Assembly (NCBI GenBank): GCA_910588285.1
Contig: CAJUQB010000024.1
Span: 1-53,187 of the forward strand
Origin: an uncultured Lachnospiraceae bacterium
Lineage (GTDB): Bacteria; Bacillota; Clostridia; Lachnospirales; Lachnospiraceae
Reading direction: 5' to 3'
DNA: 53,187 nt
Positions 1 through 7,296 of the stretch are shown here, piece after piece. The notes beneath the pieces were generated by a model. That model did not search any database, was not told the origin of the DNA, and saw nothing but the letters and a program-made list of their open reading frames with translations. Position 1 is the first letter of the stretch. Each line of letters begins with the position of its first letter. The position numbers were made by a program, and so were the translations under genes.

Positions 1-338
1 GCGGCGTGCGCCTGCTCTGGCAAAGCGGCGGCGTATGCGGGGCTATGATGCGGCGACGCTATCCGCAGCCTGTAACAGCCCCGCCCTATATTGTTTAGGG
101 CTTGCCGGGGAGCGTGGCAAATACGGCAGCAAAATTGAAATCAGATACAATGGGCTGGGTCTGTGACTATATGAGTGCAGACCCGACTTATTCATGTGGT
201 TTTGATAGTGAAACACAGAAACTATGAAGGGAGTGGCTGGCGGAATGGATTAGAGAAAAACGAAAATAGAAGGCTGAAAGTATTCCCTCCGCATGGTATA
301 ATCATTAGGAGCGAATTCTTAAAGGAGTGATATGCGGC
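1..338. other. Interior edge of a mobile element, no convincing whole gene
   Basis: The first 130 bases are GC-rich and the rest is AT-richer. A frame open from base 2 to a stop at 164-166 could be the C-terminal end of a protein starting before the window, and another frame runs open from about 99 to a TGA at about 225-227. I recognise neither. Because TnpW and TnpX homologues lie downstream, this is most simply cargo or decayed backbone of the same element. A promoter for the next gene lies at its end. Confidence 0.4.
274..302 (+). promoter_or_regulatory. Predicted promoter of the metallophosphoesterase gene
   Basis: A perfect TATAAT lies at 297-302, with a partial -35 CTGAAA at 274-279 and a 17-base spacer. 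The gene's ribosome site follows about 20 bases downstream. Confidence 0.5.
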
Positions 339-1187
339 ATGAAAATACTTTATGTTACAGATTTGCATGGGGATAAAGAAAAATATAGAAAGACATTGGA
401 TCTCGCCATAGAAAAAGAAATCAGTGTCATTGTGAATGGTGGTGATATGCTTCCCAAATTAGGAGAAAGGCATTTAGAACAGCCGGAATTTATCAATGGT
501 TTTTTGAGGGATTATTTCAGGGAGCTTCAAGATAATAATATTACCTATCTCACTATGTTGGGAAATGATGATTTGCTGGCAGTAGATACTCTGTTTGAGG
601 ATGTCTGCGGTGAATTTGAAAATGTCCATAATATAGCCAGCAAAAAGATTTATATTGAGGGCTATGAGATTATCGGGATGAATTACATACTGGATCATCC
701 CTTTGGCTGTAAGGACAGGGTGATTACAGAAACACGTTACATTCCGCAAAGACAGTTAAGTCCATTTGCAGGCATTTCTAATGAGCATGGATATGACAGA
801 ATCTTTAATTGGTTTGAGTATTCCAGAACAGAGCTTCCACAGATGTGTGATGTATTGGATGGACTGCCAGCGCCGGAAAATCCACAGAAGGCAATTTATG
901 TTATGCACATGCCCCCGGCTGGATTAAAATTAGGGCAGCTCCTGTACCAGGATTTGGATATAGGGTCGGCGGATATTTATGATTTTCTAAAAGTGAAGCA
1001 ACCGCTGCTCACCTTGCATGGACATATCCACGAAAGCCCTGATACAGAGAAAGGAACGTGGATCAATCAGATAGGGCGTACTACTTGTATTCAGCCGGGA
1101 CAGACGGAACTCTACGACAGTAAAATGGTTTATGTGGAGCTGGATCTGCGGAACAAGAAGTATTTGCGGCAGATTGCAACTATATAA
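339..1187 (+). CDS. Calcineurin-like metallophosphoesterase
   Basis: A 282-residue cytoplasmic protein with the metallophosphoesterase metal-binding motifs in order: D8-L-H10, G-G-D36, G-N76-D, H190 in HMPP, and H227-G-H229-I-H231. The family hydrolyses phosphomono- or diesters at a two-metal centre; the substrate here is unknown. ATG 339 is preferred over the in-frame GTG at 327 because the AGGAG at 323-327 overlaps that GTG and sits 11 bases before the ATG. The gene has its own promoter and terminator and lies just inside the end of a TnpX-type element, so it is probably cargo. It is AT-richer than the chromosomal genes further on. The family is clear, the role is not. Confidence 0.85.
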   Translation: MKILYVTDLHGDKEKYRKTLDLAIEKEISVIVNGGDMLPKLGERHLEQPEFINGFLRDYFRELQDNNITYLTMLGNDDLLAVDTLFEDVCGEFENVHNIASKKIYIEGYEIIGMNYILDHPFGCKDRVITETRYIPQRQLSPFAGISNEHGYDRIFNWFEYSRTELPQMCDVLDGLPAPENPQKAIYVMHMPPAGLKLGQLLYQDLDIGSADIYDFLKVKQPLLTLHGHIHESPDTEKGTWINQIGRTTCIQPGQTELYDSKMVYVELDLRNKKYLRQIATI

Positions 1188-1193
1188 GGGCAG

Positions 1194-1220
1194 AAAAACA
1201 CCAGCGATGGTGTTTTTTTG
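1194..1220 (+). terminator. Intrinsic terminator after the metallophosphoesterase
   Basis: A short stem, AACACC paired with GGTGTT around a six-base loop, is followed by a run of T. It lies within ten bases of the stop codon. Confidence 0.8.
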
Positions 1221-1243
1221 TTGCCCGGAAATGAGGTGAATAC

Positions 1244-1390
1244 ATGGACAACACAAAGCAGGAAAACACAGTCCAGATTGGAGGCACAACCTTTTATGTG
1301 ACTGCGGTCTTTTCCGACACGGTTCAGTTGGAGCATTTGATTAAAAGGTTGATCCAGAAAGAAATCGAGCAGGAAAATAGTGCCCGCTGA
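1244..1390 (+). CDS. tnpW: Small transposon-encoded protein, TnpW family
   Basis: A 48-residue protein starting MDNTKQENTVQIGGTTFYV and ending in a charged helix-like stretch (QLEHLIKRLIQKEIEQE). Short proteins with this N-terminal pattern of an I-G-x-T-T-F/Y strand sit beside TnpX-type recombinases in Clostridia and are called TnpW; their role is not established. The start has GAGG seven bases upstream. The recombinase follows after about 100 bases, as expected for this family of elements. It is too short for most gene callers. The assignment rests on context and a remembered family pattern. Confidence 0.7.
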   Translation: MDNTKQENTVQIGGTTFYVTAVFSDTVQLEHLIKRLIQKEIEQENSAR

Positions 1391-1487
1391 CAGAAAAAAC
1401 AGTGTAACAAATGGCTGAAAAGCGTGAGCAGACGTGGTATAATGGTAGCGTACAAAGCGGTTTGTTTGCTGTTGGAAAGGAGCAGAA

Positions 1488-3101
1488 ATGTTGAAACAGC
1501 AGACAAAACTAAGAGTCAGATTATATGCACGTTTATCAAAAGACGATGGGGATGCCGATAAGGAAAGCAACAGCATTACCAACCAGTTGCAGATGTTAAG
1601 GTATAACGCAAAAGAAAAAGGATTTGAAGTGATAGGCGAGTTCGTGGATGATGGTTATTCAGGGACAACGTTCAACCGCCCGGATCTGAACCGTATGATT
1701 AAAGAAGCTATGGATGATCCAGAGCCGAGCGGTATCATGGTAAAGGATATGTCACGTTTCGGACGGAACAATGCCATGTTCATGTATTATGTGGAAGAAA
1801 TCTTCCCGAACAACGACATCCTGTTTATCGCTTTGAATGACGACGTTGACACAAGATTTGATGAAAACGAGATGATGCCGTTCAAGTCGATTATGAACGA
1901 GTATTACGCCCGTGATACATCGAAGAAAATCCGAAGCGTTAAGAAAACAATGGCTTTAAGCGGTGGCTTTTGCGGATCCTTTGCTCCTTATGGTTATATA
2001 GTTGACCCAGAGAATAAAAGGAAGTTGTTGGTCGATCCTGATACGGCGCCTATTGTCAAGCGAATTTTTGAATTATCAAAGCAAGGTCATAGTGTTCATC
2101 AGATTGCGAGAATCTTATGTGAAGATGGAATTTTAGTTCCGCGGGCATACCGGGCAATGAAAAACGGCACGTTGGAAACGAGCACAGGATTTAAGTTTCC
2201 AACGGACTGGGTGGCAAAAAACGTAAAGATGATCCTAGAAAATCAGGTGTATCTGGGGCACATGGTGTCTCACAAGACACAGACAAAATCCTTCAAGAAC
2301 AAGAAACCGGTTGCGGTTCCGAAAGAGGATTGGATCATAGTGCGGAACACCCATGAAGCCATCATTGATGAAGAAACCTTTGAACTGGTGCAGAAATTCA
2401 TCAGTGTAAAGAAGCGGTCCAATAAAACCGGGCGTCCGAATATGTTTGTAGGGCTTGTGAAATGCCCGGACTGCGGACGTAATATGGCGTTCTCAAATCC
2501 CAACGGACGGGAACCCCGCTTTCGCTGCAGGACCTATGCGGGAAATAGTAATCTCTGTACGACCCATGCGATTTCGTATGACGCATTACAGCAGATTGTT
2601 ATGAGCGATATTCAAAAGCACATTAAGAACATGGAAGTCTTAGGCGACCAGTTCATTGAAGAAATGCACGAATTGAGTGAAAAAGGCGGTGACCGGAAAA
2701 TTCAGCAATTTAAGCAAGACCTGGAAGTAGCAGAAAAACGGATTGCAGAAATTGACAGTGTGATTATGAAGCTCTTTGAGCAGAATGCTTTGGGGAAGAT
2801 TTCAGATGAACGTTTTGAGAAAATGTCCTCGGCTTATGAAAATGAGCAGCAGGAGCTTAACCATAAGAGAGACGAGCTAAGAAGCAAAATCAGCGCCGAG
2901 GAAAAGAAAACTCAAAGTACCAATCAATTTCTGGAAACCATTCGTAAGTATGAAACGGTATCAGAGCTGAACCGTTCTATGTTGGTGGAGCTGATCGACA
3001 GCATTTATGTGTATCAGGCAGAGGGCATCGGCAAAGATCGTAAGCAGAAAGTGGAAATTAACTATCGTTTCCTTGCGGGGTCTCAATGTGGTATTGCATG
3101 A
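1488..3101 (+). CDS. tnpX: Large serine recombinase, TnpX/Tn4451 type
   Basis: A 537-residue site-specific recombinase that would excise and insert the element by double-strand cleavage. The resolvase-type catalytic domain is at about 8-160, with the nucleophile Ser17 in YARLSKDD and the conserved DDGYSG and DMSRFGRN segments. The recombinase domain (about 180-300) follows, then a zinc ribbon (CPDCGRNM with a later FRCR...LC pair, about 325-355) and a coiled coil (about 395-480). Length and order match the large serine recombinases. An AAAGGAG lies seven to eight bases before ATG 1488. The last residues run into the element/host junction: the frame ends only where it meets the disrupted fic gene, so the final few codons may be host-derived. 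Confidence 0.93.
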   Translation: MLKQQTKLRVRLYARLSKDDGDADKESNSITNQLQMLRYNAKEKGFEVIGEFVDDGYSGTTFNRPDLNRMIKEAMDDPEPSGIMVKDMSRFGRNNAMFMYYVEEIFPNNDILFIALNDDVDTRFDENEMMPFKSIMNEYYARDTSKKIRSVKKTMALSGGFCGSFAPYGYIVDPENKRKLLVDPDTAPIVKRIFELSKQGHSVHQIARILCEDGILVPRAYRAMKNGTLETSTGFKFPTDWVAKNVKMILENQVYLGHMVSHKTQTKSFKNKKPVAVPKEDWIIVRNTHEAIIDEETFELVQKFISVKKRSNKTGRPNMFVGLVKCPDCGRNMAFSNPNGREPRFRCRTYAGNSNLCTTHAISYDALQQIVMSDIQKHIKNMEVLGDQFIEEMHELSEKGGDRKIQQFKQDLEVAEKRIAEIDSVIMKLFEQNALGKISDERFEKMSSAYENEQQELNHKRDELRSKISAEEKKTQSTNQFLETIRKYETVSELNRSMLVELIDSIYVYQAEGIGKDRKQKVEINYRFLAGSQCGIA

Positions 3102-3104
3102 TGG
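3088..3104. other. Predicted right end and att junction of the mobile element
   Basis: The recombinase frame ends exactly where a Fic reading frame resumes with HDGNGRTGR (CAT at 3097). TnpX-type enzymes are known to cross over at a GA dinucleotide, and a GA lies at 3100-3101 in the Asp codon of that motif. The exact junction cannot be fixed without the left end, which is outside the window. Confidence 0.6.
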
Positions 3105-3309
3105 GAATGGAAGAACCGGCCGGATGATCCTCTTTCGGGAGTGTTTAACACAGGGGATTGTACCAGTAATTATTGAGGATTTGAACCGGAACCGGTATCT
3201 GGAGGGCCTGAGTGCATACCAAGAGGGGGAAGGAACTGACCGGCTGGTGGAATTGCTGGAAGAGGAGCAGAAGTTCTACCGGGAAAAATGTATGTATTTT
3301 ATGGAATGA
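3097..3309 (+). pseudogene. Fic family protein, 3' remnant cut at the catalytic motif
   Basis: Seventy residues starting HDGNGRTGRMILFREC and continuing with VPVIIEDLNRNRYLEGLSAYQ. This is the end of a Fic domain, normally introduced by HPFxDGNGRxxR; Fic proteins move AMP or related groups onto target proteins. The HPF part and everything before it are missing, replaced by the end of the serine recombinase. There is no start codon or ribosome site of its own at this position, so it is a broken gene. The 5' half should lie at the other end of the element, to the left of the window, if the insertion did not delete DNA. Confidence 0.85.
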
Positions 3310-3320
3310 TTTTGTAGGAA

Positions 3321-3349
3321 AATGGCTGCCTTTCGGGCAGCCATTTCCG
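3321..3349. terminator. Bidirectional terminator between fic remnant and aroC
   Basis: A ten-base-pair stem, AATGGCTGCC with GGCAGCCATT, around a five-base loop. It has a T-rich flank on the plus strand, and TTTTCC follows the stem on the minus strand. It lies between two convergent reading frames. Confidence 0.75.
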
Positions 3350-3352
3350 ATA

Positions 3353-4534
3353 TCAGGCCATGTGTAATTGCTGAAGCTTTTCCAGGGTGCTTCCTCCGTT
3401 TTCCAGGATCAGGTCGATCAGCGTCAGCGCCGCCATGGCTTCCACCACTACCACAGCCCGGGGGACGATGATGGGGTCGTGGCGGCCCTTGATGCTCACC
3501 GAAATATTCTCGCCGCTTCTGGTGACGGTCTGCTGGGGAGCTGCGATGGAAGGGGTTGGCTTGACGGCTGCCCGGAAGATAATGGGGCTGCCGTCGCTGA
3601 TGCCTCCCAGGATACCGCCGGCATGGTTGGAGCCCTTCGCAATCGAATGGGGCAGCGGGCCTTTTCCGTTGGAAGCGGCGCTGCCATTGTCCGCTGGCGC
3701 TGGGGGAGCACAGACAAAGCCGTCATTGTTGGAAAGGCCTGTGGCAGTGGCTGCAGCAAAGCCGTCTCCCACCTCAAAGCCCTTGACCGCTCCGATGGAG
3801 AAAATGGCCTGGGCCAGGCGGGCGTCCAGCTTGTCAAAGACAGGCTCGCCGATGCCGGCAGGGACTCCGGTGATGATACACTCAATGATCCCGCCTGCGG
3901 AATCCTGCCGCTTCATGCAGGCGTCCAGATATGCCCGGGCCTCCTCTGCCTTGGCGGCATCCGGCATATACAGGGGATTGCTGTCCAGTAGAGCTGTGAG
4001 CTCTTCCCGGTCCATAGAGAGCAGCGCTTGGACAGAGGGAGCCGCCGTTACCGGCCCGATGGCACGGCTGTAGGTGAGAAAGGCGATCCCAAGGCAGGAT
4101 AACAGCTTGCAGGCAATGGCGCCGGCCGCCACCCGGCCGATGGTCTCCCGGCCGGAGGAGCGGCCGCCCCCCCGGTAATCCCGGAAGCCGTACTTGGCGT
4201 CAAATGTGTAGTCGGCATGGCCGGGACGGTAGTAGCCGGCAATCTCGCTGTAATCCCGGGACTGCTGGTTCCTGTTATATACAACCATACTGATGGGAGT
4301 ACCGGTAGTTCTGCCCTCAAAGATGCCGGAAAGGATCTGTACTGCATCGTCCTCTTTGCGGGGCGTGGAGTAGCGGGACTGCCCGGGCTTCCTGCGGTTT
4401 AGGAAAGTCTGGATATCCTCTTCGCATAAGGGGAGGCCGGCGGGGCAGCCATCCACCACAACGCCGATGCCTGCCCCGTGAGATTCGCCCCAGGTCATGA
4501 TTTTAAAATGTGTTCCAAGTGTTGAGCCTGCCAT
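3353..4534 (-). CDS. aroC: Chorismate synthase
   Basis: A 393-residue enzyme that turns 5-enolpyruvylshikimate-3-phosphate into chorismate, the last step of the shikimate pathway, using reduced FMN. The family signatures are present: GESHGAGIG near residue 16, the RPGHAD segment, FRDYRGGGRSSGRET, and the C-terminal GRHDP..VPRAVVVVEAM. Length is usual. The start ATG has a GAGGT about nine bases upstream. It lies 15 bases downstream of the CofE-like gene on the same strand, so the two probably share a transcript that ends at the terminator after aroC. The TrpB2-like gene on the other side of the divergent promoters also belongs to aromatic amino-acid metabolism. Confidence 0.97.
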   Translation of the reverse strand: MAGSTLGTHFKIMTWGESHGAGIGVVVDGCPAGLPLCEEDIQTFLNRRKPGQSRYSTPRKEDDAVQILSGIFEGRTTGTPISMVVYNRNQQSRDYSEIAGYYRPGHADYTFDAKYGFRDYRGGGRSSGRETIGRVAAGAIACKLLSCLGIAFLTYSRAIGPVTAAPSVQALLSMDREELTALLDSNPLYMPDAAKAEEARAYLDACMKRQDSAGGIIECIITGVPAGIGEPVFDKLDARLAQAIFSIGAVKGFEVGDGFAAATATGLSNNDGFVCAPPAPADNGSAASNGKGPLPHSIAKGSNHAGGILGGISDGSPIIFRAAVKPTPSIAAPQQTVTRSGENISVSIKGRHDPIIVPRAVVVVEAMAALTLIDLILENGGSTLEKLQQLHMA

Positions 4535-4549
4535 TTGTATACCTCGCCG

Positions 4550-5746
4550 TTACGCCTGTTTCGTGTAATTATCAAAATACCCCTGTATGTAGACAATGGG
4601 CGTTCCCTTGTCGCCGCTGCCGGAACACAGGTCGCAGAGAGAGCCGATCAGATCCGGCAGATGCCGGGGCGTGGTGCCCTCGGAGGCCATCTGGCCCTTC
4701 AGGTTGGCATCCTTCTCATGGATCTTGGCCGAGATGGCAGCCTTTAGCTCCTCCCCGGAGAGATCGGAAAATTCATTGTCAGCCAGATATTTCAGCTTCA
4801 GCTCATTGGGTGTGCCCTCAAGTCCGCTGGTGTAGCCAGGGGAAACCACCGGGTCGGCCAGCTCCCAGATCTTGCCCACCGGATCCTTGAATGCCCCGTC
4901 CCCGTATACCATAACCTCCATCTGATGGCCGGTGCGTTTAAGAAGCAGCTTCTGTACCCGCTCCACAAAATCCTGGCAGTTGACGGGGAACAGCTTTACC
5001 GTGTCCTCCGTGGCCTTGTTGGAGCCGAGAAGCCCGCAGAAATCATTGTATCCGCTGCCTGCCACCGGTGCGGTGAGAATATCGTCCAGGCCGAATACAA
5101 GATTGGCTCCGGCCTTTGTAAGCAGCCGTTTGGTGCGCTTGCGGGTATGAATATCACAGCAGAGCACATCCTTGGTGTAATCCAGGATGGCAGCGGCCTT
5201 ATTTGCAAAAATAATCTCGCATTCGCAGCCGCAGTCCGTGATCAGATTCTTATAATAATCTACATAATCAATGCCGGTGAAAGGATGCAGTACAAAGCCG
5301 AAAAGCTCCCGGTATGTTTCCTCGGTGAGCACATCGGCATATGGATCAATGCCCTTTTCGTCCAGAAGATCAACGTCAAACAGGTGATTCCCTACCTCGT
5401 CCGAAGGATAGGAGAGCATCAGAGTGATCTTCCTGGCGCCCTTGGCAATGCCCTTCAGGCAGATGGCAAAGCGGTTACGGCTTAATATTGGGAAGATTAC
5501 GCCGATGTGTCCGGCAGGAAATTTGGACCTGGTATCAGCAGCAATGGCGTCGATACTGGCGTAATTGCCCTGTGCACGTGCCAGAATCGATTCTGTGACG
5601 GCTACCACATCCTTTTCGCCGATGGTGATCTGCTCCTGCTCAATGCAGTTTACAATGCTGTCGGTTACGATCTGAGCCAGATCGTCCCCTTCGCGGATGA
5701 TGGGCGCTCTTACGCCCCGTACAACGGTTCCAACTGTTCGTTCCAT
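4550..5746 (-). CDS. CofE-like (F420-0:gamma-glutamyl ligase family) protein
   Basis: A 398-residue protein of the family named after CofE, which adds glutamate to coenzyme F420-0 in archaea and actinobacteria. Visible features are an N-terminal strand with VRGVRAPIIREGDD, EKDVVAVTESILARAQGN, and HIGVIFPILSRNRFA. Lachnospiraceae are not known to make F420, so the substrate is probably different and the family name should not be read as function. A start at 5746 is chosen over the longer frame because GGAG lies seven bases upstream and the extra residues are AT-rich leader. It is the first gene of an operon with aroC and has a strong promoter at 5793-5821. Confidence 0.8.
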   Translation of the reverse strand: MERTVGTVVRGVRAPIIREGDDLAQIVTDSIVNCIEQEQITIGEKDVVAVTESILARAQGNYASIDAIAADTRSKFPAGHIGVIFPILSRNRFAICLKGIAKGARKITLMLSYPSDEVGNHLFDVDLLDEKGIDPYADVLTEETYRELFGFVLHPFTGIDYVDYYKNLITDCGCECEIIFANKAAAILDYTKDVLCCDIHTRKRTKRLLTKAGANLVFGLDDILTAPVAGSGYNDFCGLLGSNKATEDTVKLFPVNCQDFVERVQKLLLKRTGHQMEVMVYGDGAFKDPVGKIWELADPVVSPGYTSGLEGTPNELKLKYLADNEFSDLSGEELKAAISAKIHEKDANLKGQMASEGTTPRHLPDLIGSLCDLCSGSGDKGTPIVYIQGYFDNYTKQA

Positions 5747-5792
5747 AGGATTCTCCATTCTGCCTTGCGGCGTAGTAATATATTCCGCAAAA

Positions 5793-5821
5793 ATTGTACT
5801 ATAATCAAAGAAAGAAGTCAA
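5793..5821 (-). promoter_or_regulatory. Promoter of the CofE-like gene and aroC
   Basis: On the minus strand: TTGACT at 5816-5821, a 17-base spacer, and TACAAT at 5793-5798. It stands back to back with the plus-strand promoter starting at 5827. Confidence 0.8.
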
Positions 5822-5826
5822 TACAG

Positions 5827-5855
5827 TTGACATCACTATATCAGAGTGTTAAAAT
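5827..5855 (+). promoter_or_regulatory. Promoter of the TrpB2-like gene
   Basis: A perfect TTGACA at 5827-5832, a 17-base spacer and TAAAAT at 5850-5855. Its -35 is only five bases from the -35 of the divergent promoter, so one bound protein could affect both. Confidence 0.82.
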
Positions 5856-5868
5856 TTTTGATAGTGAT
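5832..5868. repeat. Inverted repeat over the TrpB2-like promoter, possible operator
   Basis: ATCACTAT at 5832-5839 and its exact complement ATAGTGAT at 5861-5868, separated by 21 bases. The arms bracket the -10 box. A further AGTGATAG follows near 5877. No regulator gene is adjacent. Confidence 0.45.
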
Positions 5869-5903
5869 TTTTGAAAAGTGATAGAATGAGAGGAGATATA
5901 CCC

Positions 5904-7280
5904 ATGAGCGAGAAAGCGATACCTTATAAAATTTATCTGGAAGAGAATGAGATGCCGCGGCAGTGGTACAATGTCCGCGCCGACATGAAGAACAAGCCGG
6001 CTCCCCTTCTGAATCCCGGCACCCTGGAGCCCATGACAGCCCAGGAGCTGGAGGCTGTCTTCTGTAAGGAATTGGTGCAGCAGGAGCTGGATGATGTGCA
6101 TCCCTACATTGATATTCCGGAGGATATCCGCAATTTCTATAAAATGTACCGGCCCTCCCCTCTGGTTCGGGCATACTGCCTGGAGGAAAAGCTTCAGACG
6201 CCGGCTAAGATCTATTATAAATTTGAAGGAAATAACACCAGCGGGAGCCATAAGCTCAATTCTGCCATTGCCCAGGCCTACTATGCCAAGCAGCAGGGCC
6301 TTCGGGGCGTTACCACAGAGACGGGGGCAGGACAGTGGGGAACAGCCCTCTCCATGGCATGTTCCTATTTTGGGCTGGACTGTAAGGTCTATATGGTAAA
6401 GGTCTCCTATGAGCAGAAGCCCTTCCGGCGTGAGGTGATGCGTACCTATGGAGCCAGCGTTACGCCCTCCCCCTCAGAGACCACAGAGGTAGGAAAGCGG
6501 ATCCTAAAAGCCCATCCCGGCACAACCGGAAGCTTGGGCTGCGCCATCTCAGAGGCAGTGGAGGCTGCCACCTCTATGGAGGGCTATCGCTATGTGCTGG
6601 GCAGCGTCTTGTCCCAGGTATTGCTGCATCAGACCATCATCGGTCTGGAGACCAAGGCGGCCCTGGACAAATACAACATCGTTCCGGATATGATCATCGG
6701 CTGTGCCGGCGGCGGCTCCAACCTGGGAGGACTGATTTCCCCCTTCATGGGAGAGATGCTGAGAGGAGAGAGGGATTACCAGTTTATTGCAGTGGAGCCT
6801 GCCTCCTGCCCGAGCCTTACCAGAGGAAGATATGTGTATGACTTCTGCGATACCGGCATGGTTTGCCCATTGGCCAAGATGTATACTCTGGGCAGTGGAT
6901 TCATTCCCTCGCCCAATCATTCCGGCGGGCTGCGTTACCATGGCATGAGCTCCATACTGTCCCAGCTGTACGACGACGGCCTGATGGAGGCCAGAAGCGT
7001 GGAGCAGACCGCAGTCTTTACGGCAGCAGAGCAGTTTGCAAGAGTGGAAGGAATCCTTCCGGCGCCGGAGAGCAGCCATGCCATCCGGGTTGCCATTGAC
7101 GAGGCCATGAAGTGCAGGGAGACCGGAGAGGAGAAGACCATTGTATTTGGCCTGACCGGAACCGGATATTTTGATATGGTAGCATATGAGAAGTTCCACA
7201 ATGGGGAGATGAACGATTATATTCCCACAGATGCAGACCTTCAGGTTGGCTTTGACGGGCTGCCCAAGGTGGAAAAGTAA
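5904..7280 (+). CDS. trpB2: TrpB2-like tryptophan synthase beta chain
   Basis: A 458-residue PLP enzyme of the TrpB2 branch, which joins indole and serine to give tryptophan or acts on related substrates without a TrpA partner. The PLP lysine lies in GSHKLNSA (about residue 115), followed by TETGAGQWG, the phosphate-binding GCAGGGSNLGG and the C-terminal GLTGTGYFDM. It is longer than classical TrpB, as is usual for TrpB2, because of an N-terminal extension. ATG 5904 is chosen because AGAGGAGA lies about eight bases upstream. No trpA or other trp gene is in the window. The next gene, a C-S lyase-like enzyme, starts 16 bases after its stop and is probably cotranscribed. Confidence 0.9.
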   Translation: MSEKAIPYKIYLEENEMPRQWYNVRADMKNKPAPLLNPGTLEPMTAQELEAVFCKELVQQELDDVHPYIDIPEDIRNFYKMYRPSPLVRAYCLEEKLQTPAKIYYKFEGNNTSGSHKLNSAIAQAYYAKQQGLRGVTTETGAGQWGTALSMACSYFGLDCKVYMVKVSYEQKPFRREVMRTYGASVTPSPSETTEVGKRILKAHPGTTGSLGCAISEAVEAATSMEGYRYVLGSVLSQVLLHQTIIGLETKAALDKYNIVPDMIIGCAGGGSNLGGLISPFMGEMLRGERDYQFIAVEPASCPSLTRGRYVYDFCDTGMVCPLAKMYTLGSGFIPSPNHSGGLRYHGMSSILSQLYDDGLMEARSVEQTAVFTAAEQFARVEGILPAPESSHAIRVAIDEAMKCRETGEEKTIVFGLTGTGYFDMVAYEKFHNGEMNDYIPTDADLQVGFDGLPKVEK

Positions 7281-7296
7281 AAGGAGCGGATGCAAA

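Noticed and set aside
3007..3309. A 100-codon ORF as an intact gene
   Set aside because: Its first 30 codons are the recombinase gene read in another frame. Only the part from 3097 is a Fic remnant.
4550..5746. Evidence for coenzyme F420 synthesis
   Set aside because: Only a family-level match to CofE; no other F420 gene is present in the window.
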